A DNA stretch of 64,000 nucleotides, taken from NCBI RefSeq assembly GCF_030164465.1, contig NZ_JASNJE010000012.1, positions 49,386 through 113,385 on the forward strand, given 5' to 3'. A model generated the notes under the pieces. That model had not been told where the DNA came from and did not search any database. It worked only from the letters and a program-made list of their open reading frames with translations. Source of the stretch: Sedimentitalea xiamensis (GTDB lineage Bacteria; Pseudomonadota; Alphaproteobacteria; Rhodobacterales; Rhodobacteraceae). The translations under genes were made by a program, and so were the position numbers. Positions 45,249 through 53,434 of this stretch are shown piece by piece (the stretch's first letter is position 1; every line of letters starts with the position of its first letter).

Positions 45249-46201
45249 CAGCGGCCCCCCCTGTGGCCGAACAGTTGCAGCATTTGCCCCAATGCCGGTG
45301 CATCGGTGCTCAGCGACAGGAAGGGCGCGCCATATCTGCGCGCCCAGTCCGACACATCCCGAAGCCGGTCGCGCATCGCCGCGCTCAGCCGTTCGCGGGT
45401 CCGTTCCTGCGCCGAGTCGAATTCCGCCTGGAGCTGCCCGTCGGACGCGGTCAGCCTGAACCGGTCCGGTAATGTTCCGGCCAGCGGATCGGAGACGCTG
45501 AACAGCAGCAGGTCGTTGTTCATCGCCAGCGCCCGTAGCAGCGGTTCGGTGTCCGCAGTGACCCCGTCGAAATCCGAAAAGACCAGAACCAGGTAGTTGG
45601 TCTTGGCGATCCGCGTGGCTGCCTGCAAGACCCGGTTCAGGGTGTCCTGTCCGCCGGTGTCGCGGGCTTCGGCATGGAGCCGCGCGTTGGCTCCGGCGAT
45701 CGACGCCAGCAGGCGGGTCAGGGCGGCGTGCGACCGCACCGGGCGGTGTTCCGCGATGCTGTCCCCGCCGAAAACCAGTCCGCCGACCCGGTCGCCCTGC
45801 GCCAGCAGCCGATGCGCCGAGATGGCCGCGGCCTCGGCGGCGACCACCGATTTCATGTAGACACGGCTGCCAAAGAACATCGACATCCGCTGATCGACCA
45901 GCAGCAGCGCCGGGCGGTCGCGCTCTTCGGTGTAGACGCGTACGTGGGGCGTCCCGGTGCGGGCCGTCACCTTCCAGTCGATGCTGCGGATGTCGTCGCC
46001 GGTCTGGTAATCGCGGAGTTCCTCGAAATTCAGTCCGCGCCCGCGCAGTTTTGACGCGTGGCGACCGTTCAGGACCGAATGGCTGGGCTGACGCGGCAAG
46101 AGGCTCAGGTGCCGGGCGCCCTGGGCGAGGGCGCGCAGCTGGGGCAGGTCCGCATGCACGCGGGGATCGTGCGGTGCGCTGCTTGCAGCGGGCTGCGTCA
46201 T
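45248..46201 (-). CDS. DUF58-domain protein of the MoxR operon
   Basis: 317 residues without membrane helices. The family core is visible: HASKLRGRGLNFEELRDYQTGDDIRSIDWKVTARTGTPHVRVYTEERDRP, of which FEELRDYQTGDDIRSIDWKV is the signature. A VWA-like second half follows (LLLVDQRMSMFFGS, LVLVFSDFDGV). These proteins work with MoxR AAA ATPases, but the molecular role is not defined. It lies 27 bases downstream of moxR. Confidence 0.9.
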   Translation of the reverse strand: MTQPAASSAPHDPRVHADLPQLRALAQGARHLSLLPRQPSHSVLNGRHASKLRGRGLNFEELRDYQTGDDIRSIDWKVTARTGTPHVRVYTEERDRPALLLVDQRMSMFFGSRVYMKSVVAAEAAAISAHRLLAQGDRVGGLVFGGDSIAEHRPVRSHAALTRLLASIAGANARLHAEARDTGGQDTLNRVLQAATRIAKTNYLVLVFSDFDGVTADTEPLLRALAMNNDLLLFSVSDPLAGTLPDRFRLTASDGQLQAEFDSAQERTRERLSAAMRDRLRDVSDWARRYGAPFLSLSTDAPALGQMLQLFGHRGGR

Positions 46202-46228
46202 GTCGCTCTTCCTTTCCGCCGAACCGGC

Positions 46229-47218
46229 TCAGGGCAGCGCCACCAGCCGGACAATGGCGTCGGTGACGTCATCGGTCCGCCGGTCTTCGCCCTGGGCCTC
46301 GAAGCTCAGCGATATGCGGTGGCGGAATACGTCGTGGACGATGGCGCGCACGTCCTGCGGGTCGACATAGTCCCGCCCCGCCATCCAGGCATGGGCGCGG
46401 CTACAGCGGTCCAGCGCCAGCGATGCGCGCGGGCTGGCCCCGACGGAGATCCAGCGCGCCAGGTCCTCATCCAGCGCCGCCGGGGTGCGGGTGGCCTGCA
46501 CCAGATCGGCCATGTAGCGATCCATCGCGTCCGAGGTGTGAACCTGCCCGATCTCTGTGCGGGCATCGAACACGGCCTGCTGCCGGATCGGCGCGGGTTT
46601 TTCGGCTTCAGACGGATTCGCCGCGTCGGCCTGCGCGGCGATTTCTTCGCCCCGTACCAGCCGGATCACCTCGACCTCGTCCTCGACCGGCGGATAGGTG
46701 ATGTTCACATGCATCAGGAACCGGTCCATCTGCGCTTCGGGAAGCGGATAGGTGCCTTCCTGCTCGATCGGGTTCTGCGTCGCCATCACGATGAACAGGG
46801 GGTCCATCTTGTGGGTGGTTCCGGCGACCGTGACCTGCCGTTCCTCCATCGCTTCCAGAAGGGCGGCCTGAACCTTGGCGGGCGCGCGGTTGATCTCGTC
46901 CGCGAGCACGATATTTGCAAAGATCGGCCCCGGTTCGAAGCGGAATTCCGCCTCGCCGCCGGCCTGGTGGTAGATTTCGGTCCCGGTCACGTCCGACGGC
47001 AGCAGATCGGGCGTGAACTGGATGCGGCTGAACTTCGCGTCGAGATTCCTGGCCATCGCCTTGATCGCGCGGGTTTTTGCCAGTCCGGGCAGGCCTTCCA
47101 CCAGAAGGTTGCCATTGGCGAGAAGCCCGATCACCAGCCGGTCGATCACATCGGTCTGCCCGATGATCGACTGCGCCATGCGTTTTTTCAGATCGCTTAT
47201 GGCATCATTGGCGGACAT
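46229..47218 (-). CDS. moxR: MoxR-family AAA+ ATPase
   Basis: 329 residues. Walker A is EGLPGLAKTRAI near residue 41. Walker B is IVLADEINRAPAKVQAALLEAMEERQV, of which VLADEINRAP is diagnostic for MoxR. Sensor 1 is VMATQNPIEQEGTYPLPEAQMDRF and an arginine-rich lid follows. MoxR ATPases act as chaperones that help activate or load metal cofactors into partner proteins, together with VWA proteins. It is the first gene of the operon. GGAGAG precedes ATG 47218 on the minus strand. A longer upstream reading adds a basic segment without support. Confidence 0.93.
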   Translation of the reverse strand: MSANDAISDLKKRMAQSIIGQTDVIDRLVIGLLANGNLLVEGLPGLAKTRAIKAMARNLDAKFSRIQFTPDLLPSDVTGTEIYHQAGGEAEFRFEPGPIFANIVLADEINRAPAKVQAALLEAMEERQVTVAGTTHKMDPLFIVMATQNPIEQEGTYPLPEAQMDRFLMHVNITYPPVEDEVEVIRLVRGEEIAAQADAANPSEAEKPAPIRQQAVFDARTEIGQVHTSDAMDRYMADLVQATRTPAALDEDLARWISVGASPRASLALDRCSRAHAWMAGRDYVDPQDVRAIVHDVFRHRISLSFEAQGEDRRTDDVTDAIVRLVALP

Positions 47219-47326
47219 CGACCGCTCTCCTTCTTTTTCTGACCTGACGGCGCGTTGGCTGCGCCCATCATGGATTTGCCCCGGATCCGAGGGCGGAAAA
47301 CGGCGCAAGAGTATCCGGGTGGACCT

Positions 47327-48301
47327 TCACCGAGACCGGGCACGCACCGACTTGTAGTGTAAAACCCGACCAAGCGTGTTCAAGAGGATTTGTGCGGCCA
47401 GGATCGCGGTGGAACCGGTATGGTCATAGTCCGGCGCGACCTCGACCAGGTCTATCCCGACCACGTCGCCGCGCCGCGCCAGGCCGTCGATCAGTTCCAG
47501 CACCTCATAGTAAAGAAAACCGCCGTGGCTCGGCGTGCCGGTGCCAGGCGCTATGGACGGATCGAACGCGTCGATGTCGATTGTCAGGTAATACCGCGCG
47601 CCTTCGGGAATCCGCGCCAGCATGGCGTCGGTCCCCATGCGTCGCACCTGCCGCACCGACTGGATGTCGGATCCCATGGCGCGGGCGTCGGCATAGCCCT
47701 CGCGGGCCGTCGATGAAACATTGCGGATGCCGATCTGGCTCAGCCCGGTGACATGGGGCCGTTCGGCCGCACGCCGCATGGGGTTTCCATGGCCGAAACG
47801 GACCCCGTGGCGTTCATCGACGAAATCCAGATGCGCGTCGATCTGCACCACATGGATCGGCGGCTGGTCGTCAAAGGCGGCGATGCAGGGAATGTTGATC
47901 GAATGATCGCCACCCATCACCACCGGCAGAGCGCCGGCCGCCAGCATCCGTCGCACTCCGAATTCGATGTTGGCGTGGCTGCGGATCGTGTCAGTGTGCA
48001 CGATGTCGGCATCGCCGATATCCACGATCCGGACCCTGGCGGGGTCCAGGTAGGTCACGTCGTCTTCGAAGTCATAGGCTCCGGCGTGGCCGAAGGAAAA
48101 CAGCGTTGATGCTTCGCGGATCGCGCGCGGACCCATCCGCGCACCGGATCGGAACTGAGCGCCGAAATCGAAGGGCGCGCCCATCACCGCCGCTTCCGCG
48201 TCGATGGCGTCCCAATTGGCCACGTAGGGATATTTCCCGAATGTGCAGATCCCCACGAAGGGCAGGTTCAGCCGCCTTTCGTCATAGCCATGCCCCGCCA
48301 T
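47327..48301 (-). CDS. speB: Agmatinase / ureohydrolase-family enzyme
   Basis: 324 residues. The binuclear manganese site is complete: GGDHS (residues 130-134), D155-A-H157-L-D159, and TIDIDAFDPSIAPGTGTPSHGG near residue 240. RSGARMGPRAIREAS is also typical. Agmatinase converts agmatine to putrescine and urea. Guanidinobutyrase or a related guanidino hydrolase cannot be excluded on sequence alone. It could feed putrescine to homospermidine synthase at 14.7 kb. It lies 57 bp downstream of the cyclase-family gene on the same strand. Confidence 0.87.
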   Translation of the reverse strand: MAGHGYDERRLNLPFVGICTFGKYPYVANWDAIDAEAAVMGAPFDFGAQFRSGARMGPRAIREASTLFSFGHAGAYDFEDDVTYLDPARVRIVDIGDADIVHTDTIRSHANIEFGVRRMLAAGALPVVMGGDHSINIPCIAAFDDQPPIHVVQIDAHLDFVDERHGVRFGHGNPMRRAAERPHVTGLSQIGIRNVSSTAREGYADARAMGSDIQSVRQVRRMGTDAMLARIPEGARYYLTIDIDAFDPSIAPGTGTPSHGGFLYYEVLELIDGLARRGDVVGIDLVEVAPDYDHTGSTAILAAQILLNTLGRVLHYKSVRARSR

Positions 48302-48358
48302 TCACCATCTCCGTATCGCGAGAAAGGGCCGCCGCGCATCGGCGCGGCGACGCGTTCG

Positions 48359-49306
48359 TCAATAAAGGGCCACCGGATTGATGATCATCTGCACGGTTCC
48401 GCGAATTCGCGCCTGTCCCAGCACGAACATGAACTCGTTTACGCCATCGCGCAGCACCGGGCCGGTGTTCATCGTCTCGAGGATATAGATGCCGTTCTCC
48501 TTCAGCAGCACCACATGACCGTAAAAGGCCCCGTCCCCAGGCGCCGGGGGAATCGGCTCTATGCCCCAGGTGTCGGCGCCCACTGCCATCACGTCGAGCG
48601 AGGCCAGATAGCGCGCCCCTTCGACATTGATGCCGGGCTCACCCGAGACCCAGGCGGTGGGGTCGCTGTCGAGCATGTTCTCGGTCCATCCGGTGTGGAA
48701 CAGCACGATGTCGCCCTTGCGCAGTTCGACGCCCTGGGCCTCGGCGGCGGCCTTGATCTCGGCTTCGCCGAAATGATCGCCCGCGGCGAGGAATTCCTTG
48801 CCTCCTTGGGCGGCCATGTCCAGGATCACCCCGCGCCCGACCAGCGGCGGAATGTCATGCACCCCCAGCTTGGTCAGCCCGGTGATCGCGGAAATTTCCT
48901 TTTCGTCGCTGCAATTGTAGTAGTAGCCGTTCTCGCCCAGGTGGCCGAGCCCGTCGATCTGGCTGCCGATCCCGACCCAGGTCTGCAGGATGTCGTCGTT
49001 GTAGTTGCCGGGGTAGCCGAACTGCGTCAGTTTCTGGCCACCCTGCTGGTTGGGCTGCACAACCTGCAGATTCAGGGACCGGGGCGCAAAGGCCGGCGTG
49101 TTCGAATCGATGACGATGCCCAGCGGCATCGACTTGCCCTGCTTGATCAGCTCTGCCGCGGCCAGCGTGTTCTCGGGTGTGACCAGGTTGGCCGAGCCGA
49201 TCTGGTCCGCCGCGCCCCACTTGCTTTGCTTGCAATCCTGCGCGACCGCGCCCGACGCGATCAGCCCGATGGCGCAGGCGAGTCCTGCGATAGGTCTTTG
49301 TTTCAA
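48359..49306 (-). CDS. Exported cyclase-family protein (kynurenine-formamidase-like fold)
   Basis: 315 residues from TTG 49306, chosen because GGGAGG is seven bases ahead and the encoded N-terminus (KQRPIAGLACAIGLIASGAVAQ) is a signal peptide. The family metal motif HxGTHxDxPxH appears as VGIGSQIDGLGH (111-122), with D118 and H122 kept but the first histidines replaced. LVGRGVILDM, FHTGWTENM and GADTWGIEP support the family. It hydrolyses or cyclises an unknown amide/ester in the periplasm. A longer in-frame reading upstream lacks a plausible protein sequence. Confidence 0.83.
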   Translation of the reverse strand: MKQRPIAGLACAIGLIASGAVAQDCKQSKWGAADQIGSANLVTPENTLAAAELIKQGKSMPLGIVIDSNTPAFAPRSLNLQVVQPNQQGGQKLTQFGYPGNYNDDILQTWVGIGSQIDGLGHLGENGYYYNCSDEKEISAITGLTKLGVHDIPPLVGRGVILDMAAQGGKEFLAAGDHFGEAEIKAAAEAQGVELRKGDIVLFHTGWTENMLDSDPTAWVSGEPGINVEGARYLASLDVMAVGADTWGIEPIPPAPGDGAFYGHVVLLKENGIYILETMNTGPVLRDGVNEFMFVLGQARIRGTVQMIINPVALY

Positions 49307-50198
49307 AATCAATCCTCCCAGATTCTTCTGCAGTTCCCAAGACAGGAACCGGCAGACAACCGGAAGGATAGCATATTTTCTTTTGATGTTAATCAATGCT
49401 TGAGTCCGGCTGCGGATTGCCGCGTCGCCAGCCCGGCCCCTTTCAAGACGATCGGGATGCCTTTCGCTGACCGGTTTCCGGCCGGCCGGATCGCGTTGGC
49501 CTGGCAAAAACCCGTTCCAGAAAATCGATCCATACAGGCCCTGCCGTGCTGACTGCGGGGCCGGGTATCGACGTCCCTTCGCAAAGGCTGTCCAGCGCCC
49601 GGTTCTGAAAGAGATGGAGCAACGGCGCGGCGGTTTTGTTTTCCGTTGGCCCATCCGGGCGCGGTGACATGCGTTGCGCTTGGTCTTTGCCAGGTCAGAC
49701 GATCTCAGACCCCTGAAATATCAACTCCGCATGTGGCCGCGGCAGAGTCGCTGTCAAATCAGCCGATTGCGACCGTCGGGTCTTTCCGGTTGGCGAAATG
49801 ACAGTCATTCCTCTGCGACGCGGGGTGATTTTTTTGCAATCTCGCCGGAGGCCTCCGGCGGGAGTATTTCGGCAAAGATGAAGACCGCTTGGTGAAAGGA
49901 TCGGCGAACACGGGCGTGTCCTTGCCGCGCCGCGCCGGTTCTGCTGGACTGAAGATGCAATCCGGCGCGGTCGGTGGGGTCAGGATGCGGAAGGTGCCTC
50001 GCGCCGTTCCGGAGATTATCCGGGGGCTTGGCGCCGTGGTGCTGGCACTGGCCCGCAAGGAGGCCGGCCGCCGCTGGCCCGGAGGCAGGAAATCGACGGT
50101 CGGCCCTATGGCCGATAGGCCCGAGCCGCCGGCCATGGCGTCTGACCCGGTCACCGTGACCGGGCGCTGCTGGAACGGCTGGCCGTGATTGCCCGATC
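49307..50198. other. 890-bp stretch without a supported gene
   Basis: Several short frames exist on both strands (longest about 130 codons) but none has a ribosome site, a recognised motif or sensible composition. The plus frame at 49889-50188 and the minus frame at 49443-49670 look best and may be decayed fragments. The stretch holds one notable palindrome, at 49843-49860. It is locally AT-richer at 49370-49400 than its flanks. Confidence 0.5.
49843..49883. repeat. 18-bp palindrome followed by a GGAGTATTTC element
   Basis: CGCCGGAGGCCTCCGGCG (49843-49860) is a perfect palindrome and is followed by GGAGTATTTCGGCAAAGATG. From memory, a GCCTCCGGCGGGAGTATTT-like unit recurs in intergenic DNA of Rhodobacteraceae. 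A T-run (seven Ts) lies upstream of it, so on the minus strand the hairpin followed by Ts could serve as a terminator. Confidence 0.55.
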
Positions 50199-51008
50199 TC
50201 AGATGGCGACTTCCACTCCGGGCAATCGGAGCGTTTTCATCATGTCCCGAAGTTCTTGTCGCGCGGCGATGTTGGAAATGTTCAACTGCTTCACCCCGAT
50301 GTCCTTGAGATCGAGCAGCGTCAGGCCGCGCGGGAACAGCTCGCGGAAGATCACCCGTTCGCTGAAGCCCGGAGAAACCCGGAATCCGATCCGGCCGGCC
50401 AGAAGATCGATGGCCCGTTCCATCTTTTCCTTGTTGACCATGCGTTGCGTGCCGACCCGGTTGCGCACCACCACCCAGTCGATCGGTTTCAGCCCCGCCT
50501 GGGCGCGTAGCTGCCGCGCGCTCCAGACCATCTCCGAATAGACGGACGGCCCCTTGATCTTTTCACCATCGGAATCGATCCGGGCGAGCAGGTCGAAATC
50601 GACGAAACTGTCATTCAGGGGCGTGATCAGCGTGTCGGCCAGCGAATGCGCCACCTGGCTGAGTCGCGTGTGCGAGCCGGGGCAATCGATCAGGATGAAA
50701 TCGCAGTCCGGTTCCAGCGCCGCGACGGCGGCGGACAGGCGGCGGTCGTAGATGTTTTCACCGGGCTCCAGGTCGGCCTGGTCCACCTCGGGCAGATCGT
50801 GGCATTCCGGCCCGGCGAAATCCAAGCCGGACTGGCATTGAAACTCGCGCCGGTTTTCCACATACCGGCCCATCGTCCGTTGCCGCAAATCCAGATCGAG
50901 CGCGCAGACCTTGTGGCCCAGCCGCGCCAGAGCCGTGGCTACATGCATGGAGACCGTGGACTTGCCGGCACCGCCCTTTTCGTTTCCGACGACAATGATA
51001 TGCGCCAT
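50199..51008 (-). CDS. mipZ: MipZ-type ParA-family division-site positioning ATPase
   Basis: 269 residues. A deviant Walker A motif is present: GNEKGGAGKSTVSMHVATAL. ALDLDLRQRTMGRYVENR and FILIDCPGSHTRLSQVAHSLADTLITPLNDSFVDFDLL are characteristic of alphaproteobacterial MipZ. MipZ forms a pole-to-midcell gradient with ParB and inhibits FtsZ, placing the division site. The ATG at 51008 has AAGGA six bases ahead and is preferred over one seven codons upstream. No parB or plasmid replication gene is near, which supports chromosomal MipZ and not plasmid ParA. Confidence 0.92.
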   Translation of the reverse strand: MAHIIVVGNEKGGAGKSTVSMHVATALARLGHKVCALDLDLRQRTMGRYVENRREFQCQSGLDFAGPECHDLPEVDQADLEPGENIYDRRLSAAVAALEPDCDFILIDCPGSHTRLSQVAHSLADTLITPLNDSFVDFDLLARIDSDGEKIKGPSVYSEMVWSARQLRAQAGLKPIDWVVVRNRVGTQRMVNKEKMERAIDLLAGRIGFRVSPGFSERVIFRELFPRGLTLLDLKDIGVKQLNISNIAARQELRDMMKTLRLPGVEVAI

Positions 51009-51184
51009 GCCTGATCCTTCTGCCTGCACGCATGGGAGCGTTTTTTGAAAGCACTCTTAGGGTCTAGCCGCAGAGAATGAAAGATTCGTGGATGCTGAAA
51101 AACCGGCTTCGATCAAAATAGTTCGCATTGGATCGACCTGGCGGGTGCGGTCCCGGATCGCCCGCGGCGACCCCCTTTCCGCGC

Positions 51185-52546
51185 CTAGGACGTCTGCGCA
51201 GGCGGGAACGTCAGCGACACCCGCAATCCGGGCGCATTGTCGTCCAGGTGCAGCGCAGCGTCATGGAGACGGGCGACCACCGACACGAAGTTCAGCCCGA
51301 GTCCGCTTCCCGGCGTGCCCCGGCTTTGGTCCAGCCGATAGAGACGTTGCAGGACGTTGTCCGTTTCCGCGCTCGGGATACCGGGGCCGGTGTCCGAAAC
51401 GCCCAGAACCGCGGATCCGTCGCGGAATGCCAGCGACAGGCGGATCTGCGTCCCGTCGGGCGTGTGGCGCATGGCGTTTTCCACGAGATTGGCCAGAAGC
51501 TGCATCAACAGATTCCGGTCGCCGGAAACCAGTGGCACGTCCGGCGAAATCTCCGTCGTGACGTCGTGGCCCGTCTCTGCGGCAGCCGGGCCGTAGAGAT
51601 CGGCGCAGGTGCGCAGAAGCTCCGCCAGGTCTACCGGCGCGAAACCGGATTTCGGGCTTCCGGATTCGATCTGCGCGATCTGAAGCAAGGAACCGAACAC
51701 CGAACCGATCGCCTCCAGTTCTTTCTGCGCGCTTTCCAGGTGCCGGCGCGCGTCCGTGGGCAGGTCGGAACTGTCCGACAGGTCCTGAAGGTGCACCGAG
51801 ACCCGCTGGATCGGCGTCTTGAGATCATGGGCGATATCCGACGACACCTGCCGGATCGCCGCCACCGAGGCTTCCTGCGCCCGTGCCATCTGGTCGATCC
51901 GGTCCGCGATGTCGGCCAGATCGCCGGACCAACCTTCGACCATGCCGACCCGCGCCTGCAGATCGCCGTTGGTCAGCCGGTCCAGCGTCCCCGCGATGGC
52001 GTTCACGTTCCTTGCGCCGCGATGGGCGAGATACAAACCGCCGGACAGCGCGATCAGGATTGTCGGAACGAGGCTGAGGCCGAGGATATTCAGGAAAACG
52101 CCGCGCAGCGCTTCGATTTCGGACCGGCTGCGCGCGATCGTAAGCTGGCCACCGTGCAGGACTGCCGTGAGCGCGAGATAGCGCCCCTTGAGATCCGGGC
52201 TGTCCTGATCCAGCGAGACGATGTGATAGCCTTCGTCGTCACGCGCGATTGCGGCATTGCCGAAATGGCTGCGGTTGGGTGCGAGGTAGCTCAGAACCAT
52301 CCTTTCCGGGTCGGTTACCCGCGCTTCCGCCTTGACCAGCGCGGCGACCGCGGTGGCGTTCGGGGCCGCGCGGAACCCGGCCATCCGCTGGGTGAGATCG
52401 GCGCGCATCGCCTGTTCGAAGGACCGCTGCGTGACCAGAAAGCTCGCCGCCAGGCTGATCAGGCTGATCACGGAAAACAGCACCACCAGCCCCAGCGCTA
52501 GGCGCAGCGGCATGGATCGCAGCAGCGGAGCCAGCCTTTCGCTCAT
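51185..52546 (-). CDS. HAMP-domain sensor histidine kinase
   Basis: 453 residues. TM1 is at about 14-38, a periplasmic sensor of about 120 residues follows, and TM2 (LGLSLVPTILIALSGGLYLA) precedes a HAMP domain. The dimerisation/phosphoacceptor helix has H240 in SSDIAHDLKTPIQRV. The ATPase domain has QLLANLVENAMRHTP (N box), GVSDTGPGIP (G1) and GSGLGLNFV (G2). It should phosphorylate the response regulator encoded just upstream, which it overlaps by four bases. The signal is unknown. The nearby divergent HtrA suggests envelope stress. Confidence 0.92.
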   Translation of the reverse strand: MSERLAPLLRSMPLRLALGLVVLFSVISLISLAASFLVTQRSFEQAMRADLTQRMAGFRAAPNATAVAALVKAEARVTDPERMVLSYLAPNRSHFGNAAIARDDEGYHIVSLDQDSPDLKGRYLALTAVLHGGQLTIARSRSEIEALRGVFLNILGLSLVPTILIALSGGLYLAHRGARNVNAIAGTLDRLTNGDLQARVGMVEGWSGDLADIADRIDQMARAQEASVAAIRQVSSDIAHDLKTPIQRVSVHLQDLSDSSDLPTDARRHLESAQKELEAIGSVFGSLLQIAQIESGSPKSGFAPVDLAELLRTCADLYGPAAAETGHDVTTEISPDVPLVSGDRNLLMQLLANLVENAMRHTPDGTQIRLSLAFRDGSAVLGVSDTGPGIPSAETDNVLQRLYRLDQSRGTPGSGLGLNFVSVVARLHDAALHLDDNAPGLRVSLTFPPAQTS

Positions 52547-53214
52547 GCCTCGATCCGGTAGCCGGCGCCGCGCACCGTCTTGATCAGTTCGGTTTCGAAG
52601 GGCTTGTCGATCTTGGCGCGCAACCGGCTGATATGGGTTTCCACCACGTTGGTCATCGGATCGAACCGGATGTCCCAGATCGATTCCAGCAGCATCGTCC
52701 GCGTCTGCACCCGCCCCTTGCGGCGCAACAGATGTTCGAGAATGGCGAATTCCCGCGGGAGAAGATCGATCTGGACGCCGCCCCGCGAGACCCTGCGGGC
52801 GATCAGGTCCATTTCCAGGTCGCCGGCGCGCAGGACGGTTTCCTGCTCCAGCGCCGCCGGTCGGCGTGCGAGTGCTGCGACACGCGCCGACAATTCGCCA
52901 AAAGCGAAAGGCTTGATCAGGTAGTCGTCGCCGCCCGCGTTCAGGCCGCTGATCCTGTCATCGACGCTGCCCAGGGCGGTCAGGAACAGCACCGGCGTCC
53001 GGTTGCCGGCGCCACGCAGGGTCTTGACCAGCGTCAGCCCGTCGATTTCCGGAAGCATCCGGTCGACGATCAGAACATCATATGCGCTCGTCGTGGCCTG
53101 GATCAGGCCATCGCGCCCGGTTCTGACAAGATCGACACTCTGGCCTTCCTCGCGCAGACCGCGGGCAATGAAGGCCCCGGTGGTTTCGTCGTCTTCGATC
53201 ACAAGCAGTTTCAC
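52543..53214 (-). CDS. OmpR/PhoB-family response regulator
   Basis: 223 residues. The receiver domain has acidic residues E7-D8-D9 and the phosphoacceptor D51 (VLIVDRMLPEIDG). The conserved T and K are in FLTALGSVDDR and DDYLIKPF. The C-terminal winged helix (LLPREFAILEHLLRRKGRVQTRTMLLESIWD, then VVETHISRLRAKID) is of OmpR type. It is the first gene of a two-gene operon with the kinase. It is divergent from the htrA-type gene, its most probable target. Confidence 0.93.
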   Translation of the reverse strand: MKLLVIEDDETTGAFIARGLREEGQSVDLVRTGRDGLIQATTSAYDVLIVDRMLPEIDGLTLVKTLRGAGNRTPVLFLTALGSVDDRISGLNAGGDDYLIKPFAFGELSARVAALARRPAALEQETVLRAGDLEMDLIARRVSRGGVQIDLLPREFAILEHLLRRKGRVQTRTMLLESIWDIRFDPMTNVVETHISRLRAKIDKPFETELIKTVRGAGYRIEA

Positions 53215-53347
53215 GTCTTCCCCGCACCCTGATCAGCCCGGCCCGAATTCCGGCCTCCGCCCCTAGATAGGCACGGCGCGGAAATCTGCGACCCGGCGCC
53301 AACATGACAAATGCGCGCGGCCTTGTCGCGGGCCCGCGGGAATCCTG

Positions 53348-53363
53348 AACTATTTGTATAGTT
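53348..53363. promoter_or_regulatory. Inverted repeat between response regulator and HtrA protease genes
   Basis: AACTATTTGTATAGTT is a perfect 6-bp inverted repeat with a 4-base spacer, the only AT-rich symmetric element in the 220-bp divergent gap, and about 72 bases ahead of the protease start. OmpR-family proteins usually bind direct repeats, so the element could instead serve another regulator or be part of a promoter. Confidence 0.4.
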
Positions 53364-53434
53364 GCCAAGACCTGCCTGTAACCCGCCGGTTCCAGATATC
53401 CTGTCATATCCCTTCATGGAACGGAGTATGCACC

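Noticed and set aside
49889..50188. 99-codon plus-strand frame in the gene-poor stretch.
   Set aside because: There is no ribosome site, no recognisable motif and atypical composition. It could be a relic but cannot be supported as a gene.
50199..51008. ParA-family ATPase as a sign of a plasmid or integrated element.
   Set aside because: Sequence details match MipZ, a chromosomal division regulator of alphaproteobacteria, and there is no parB or replication gene nearby.
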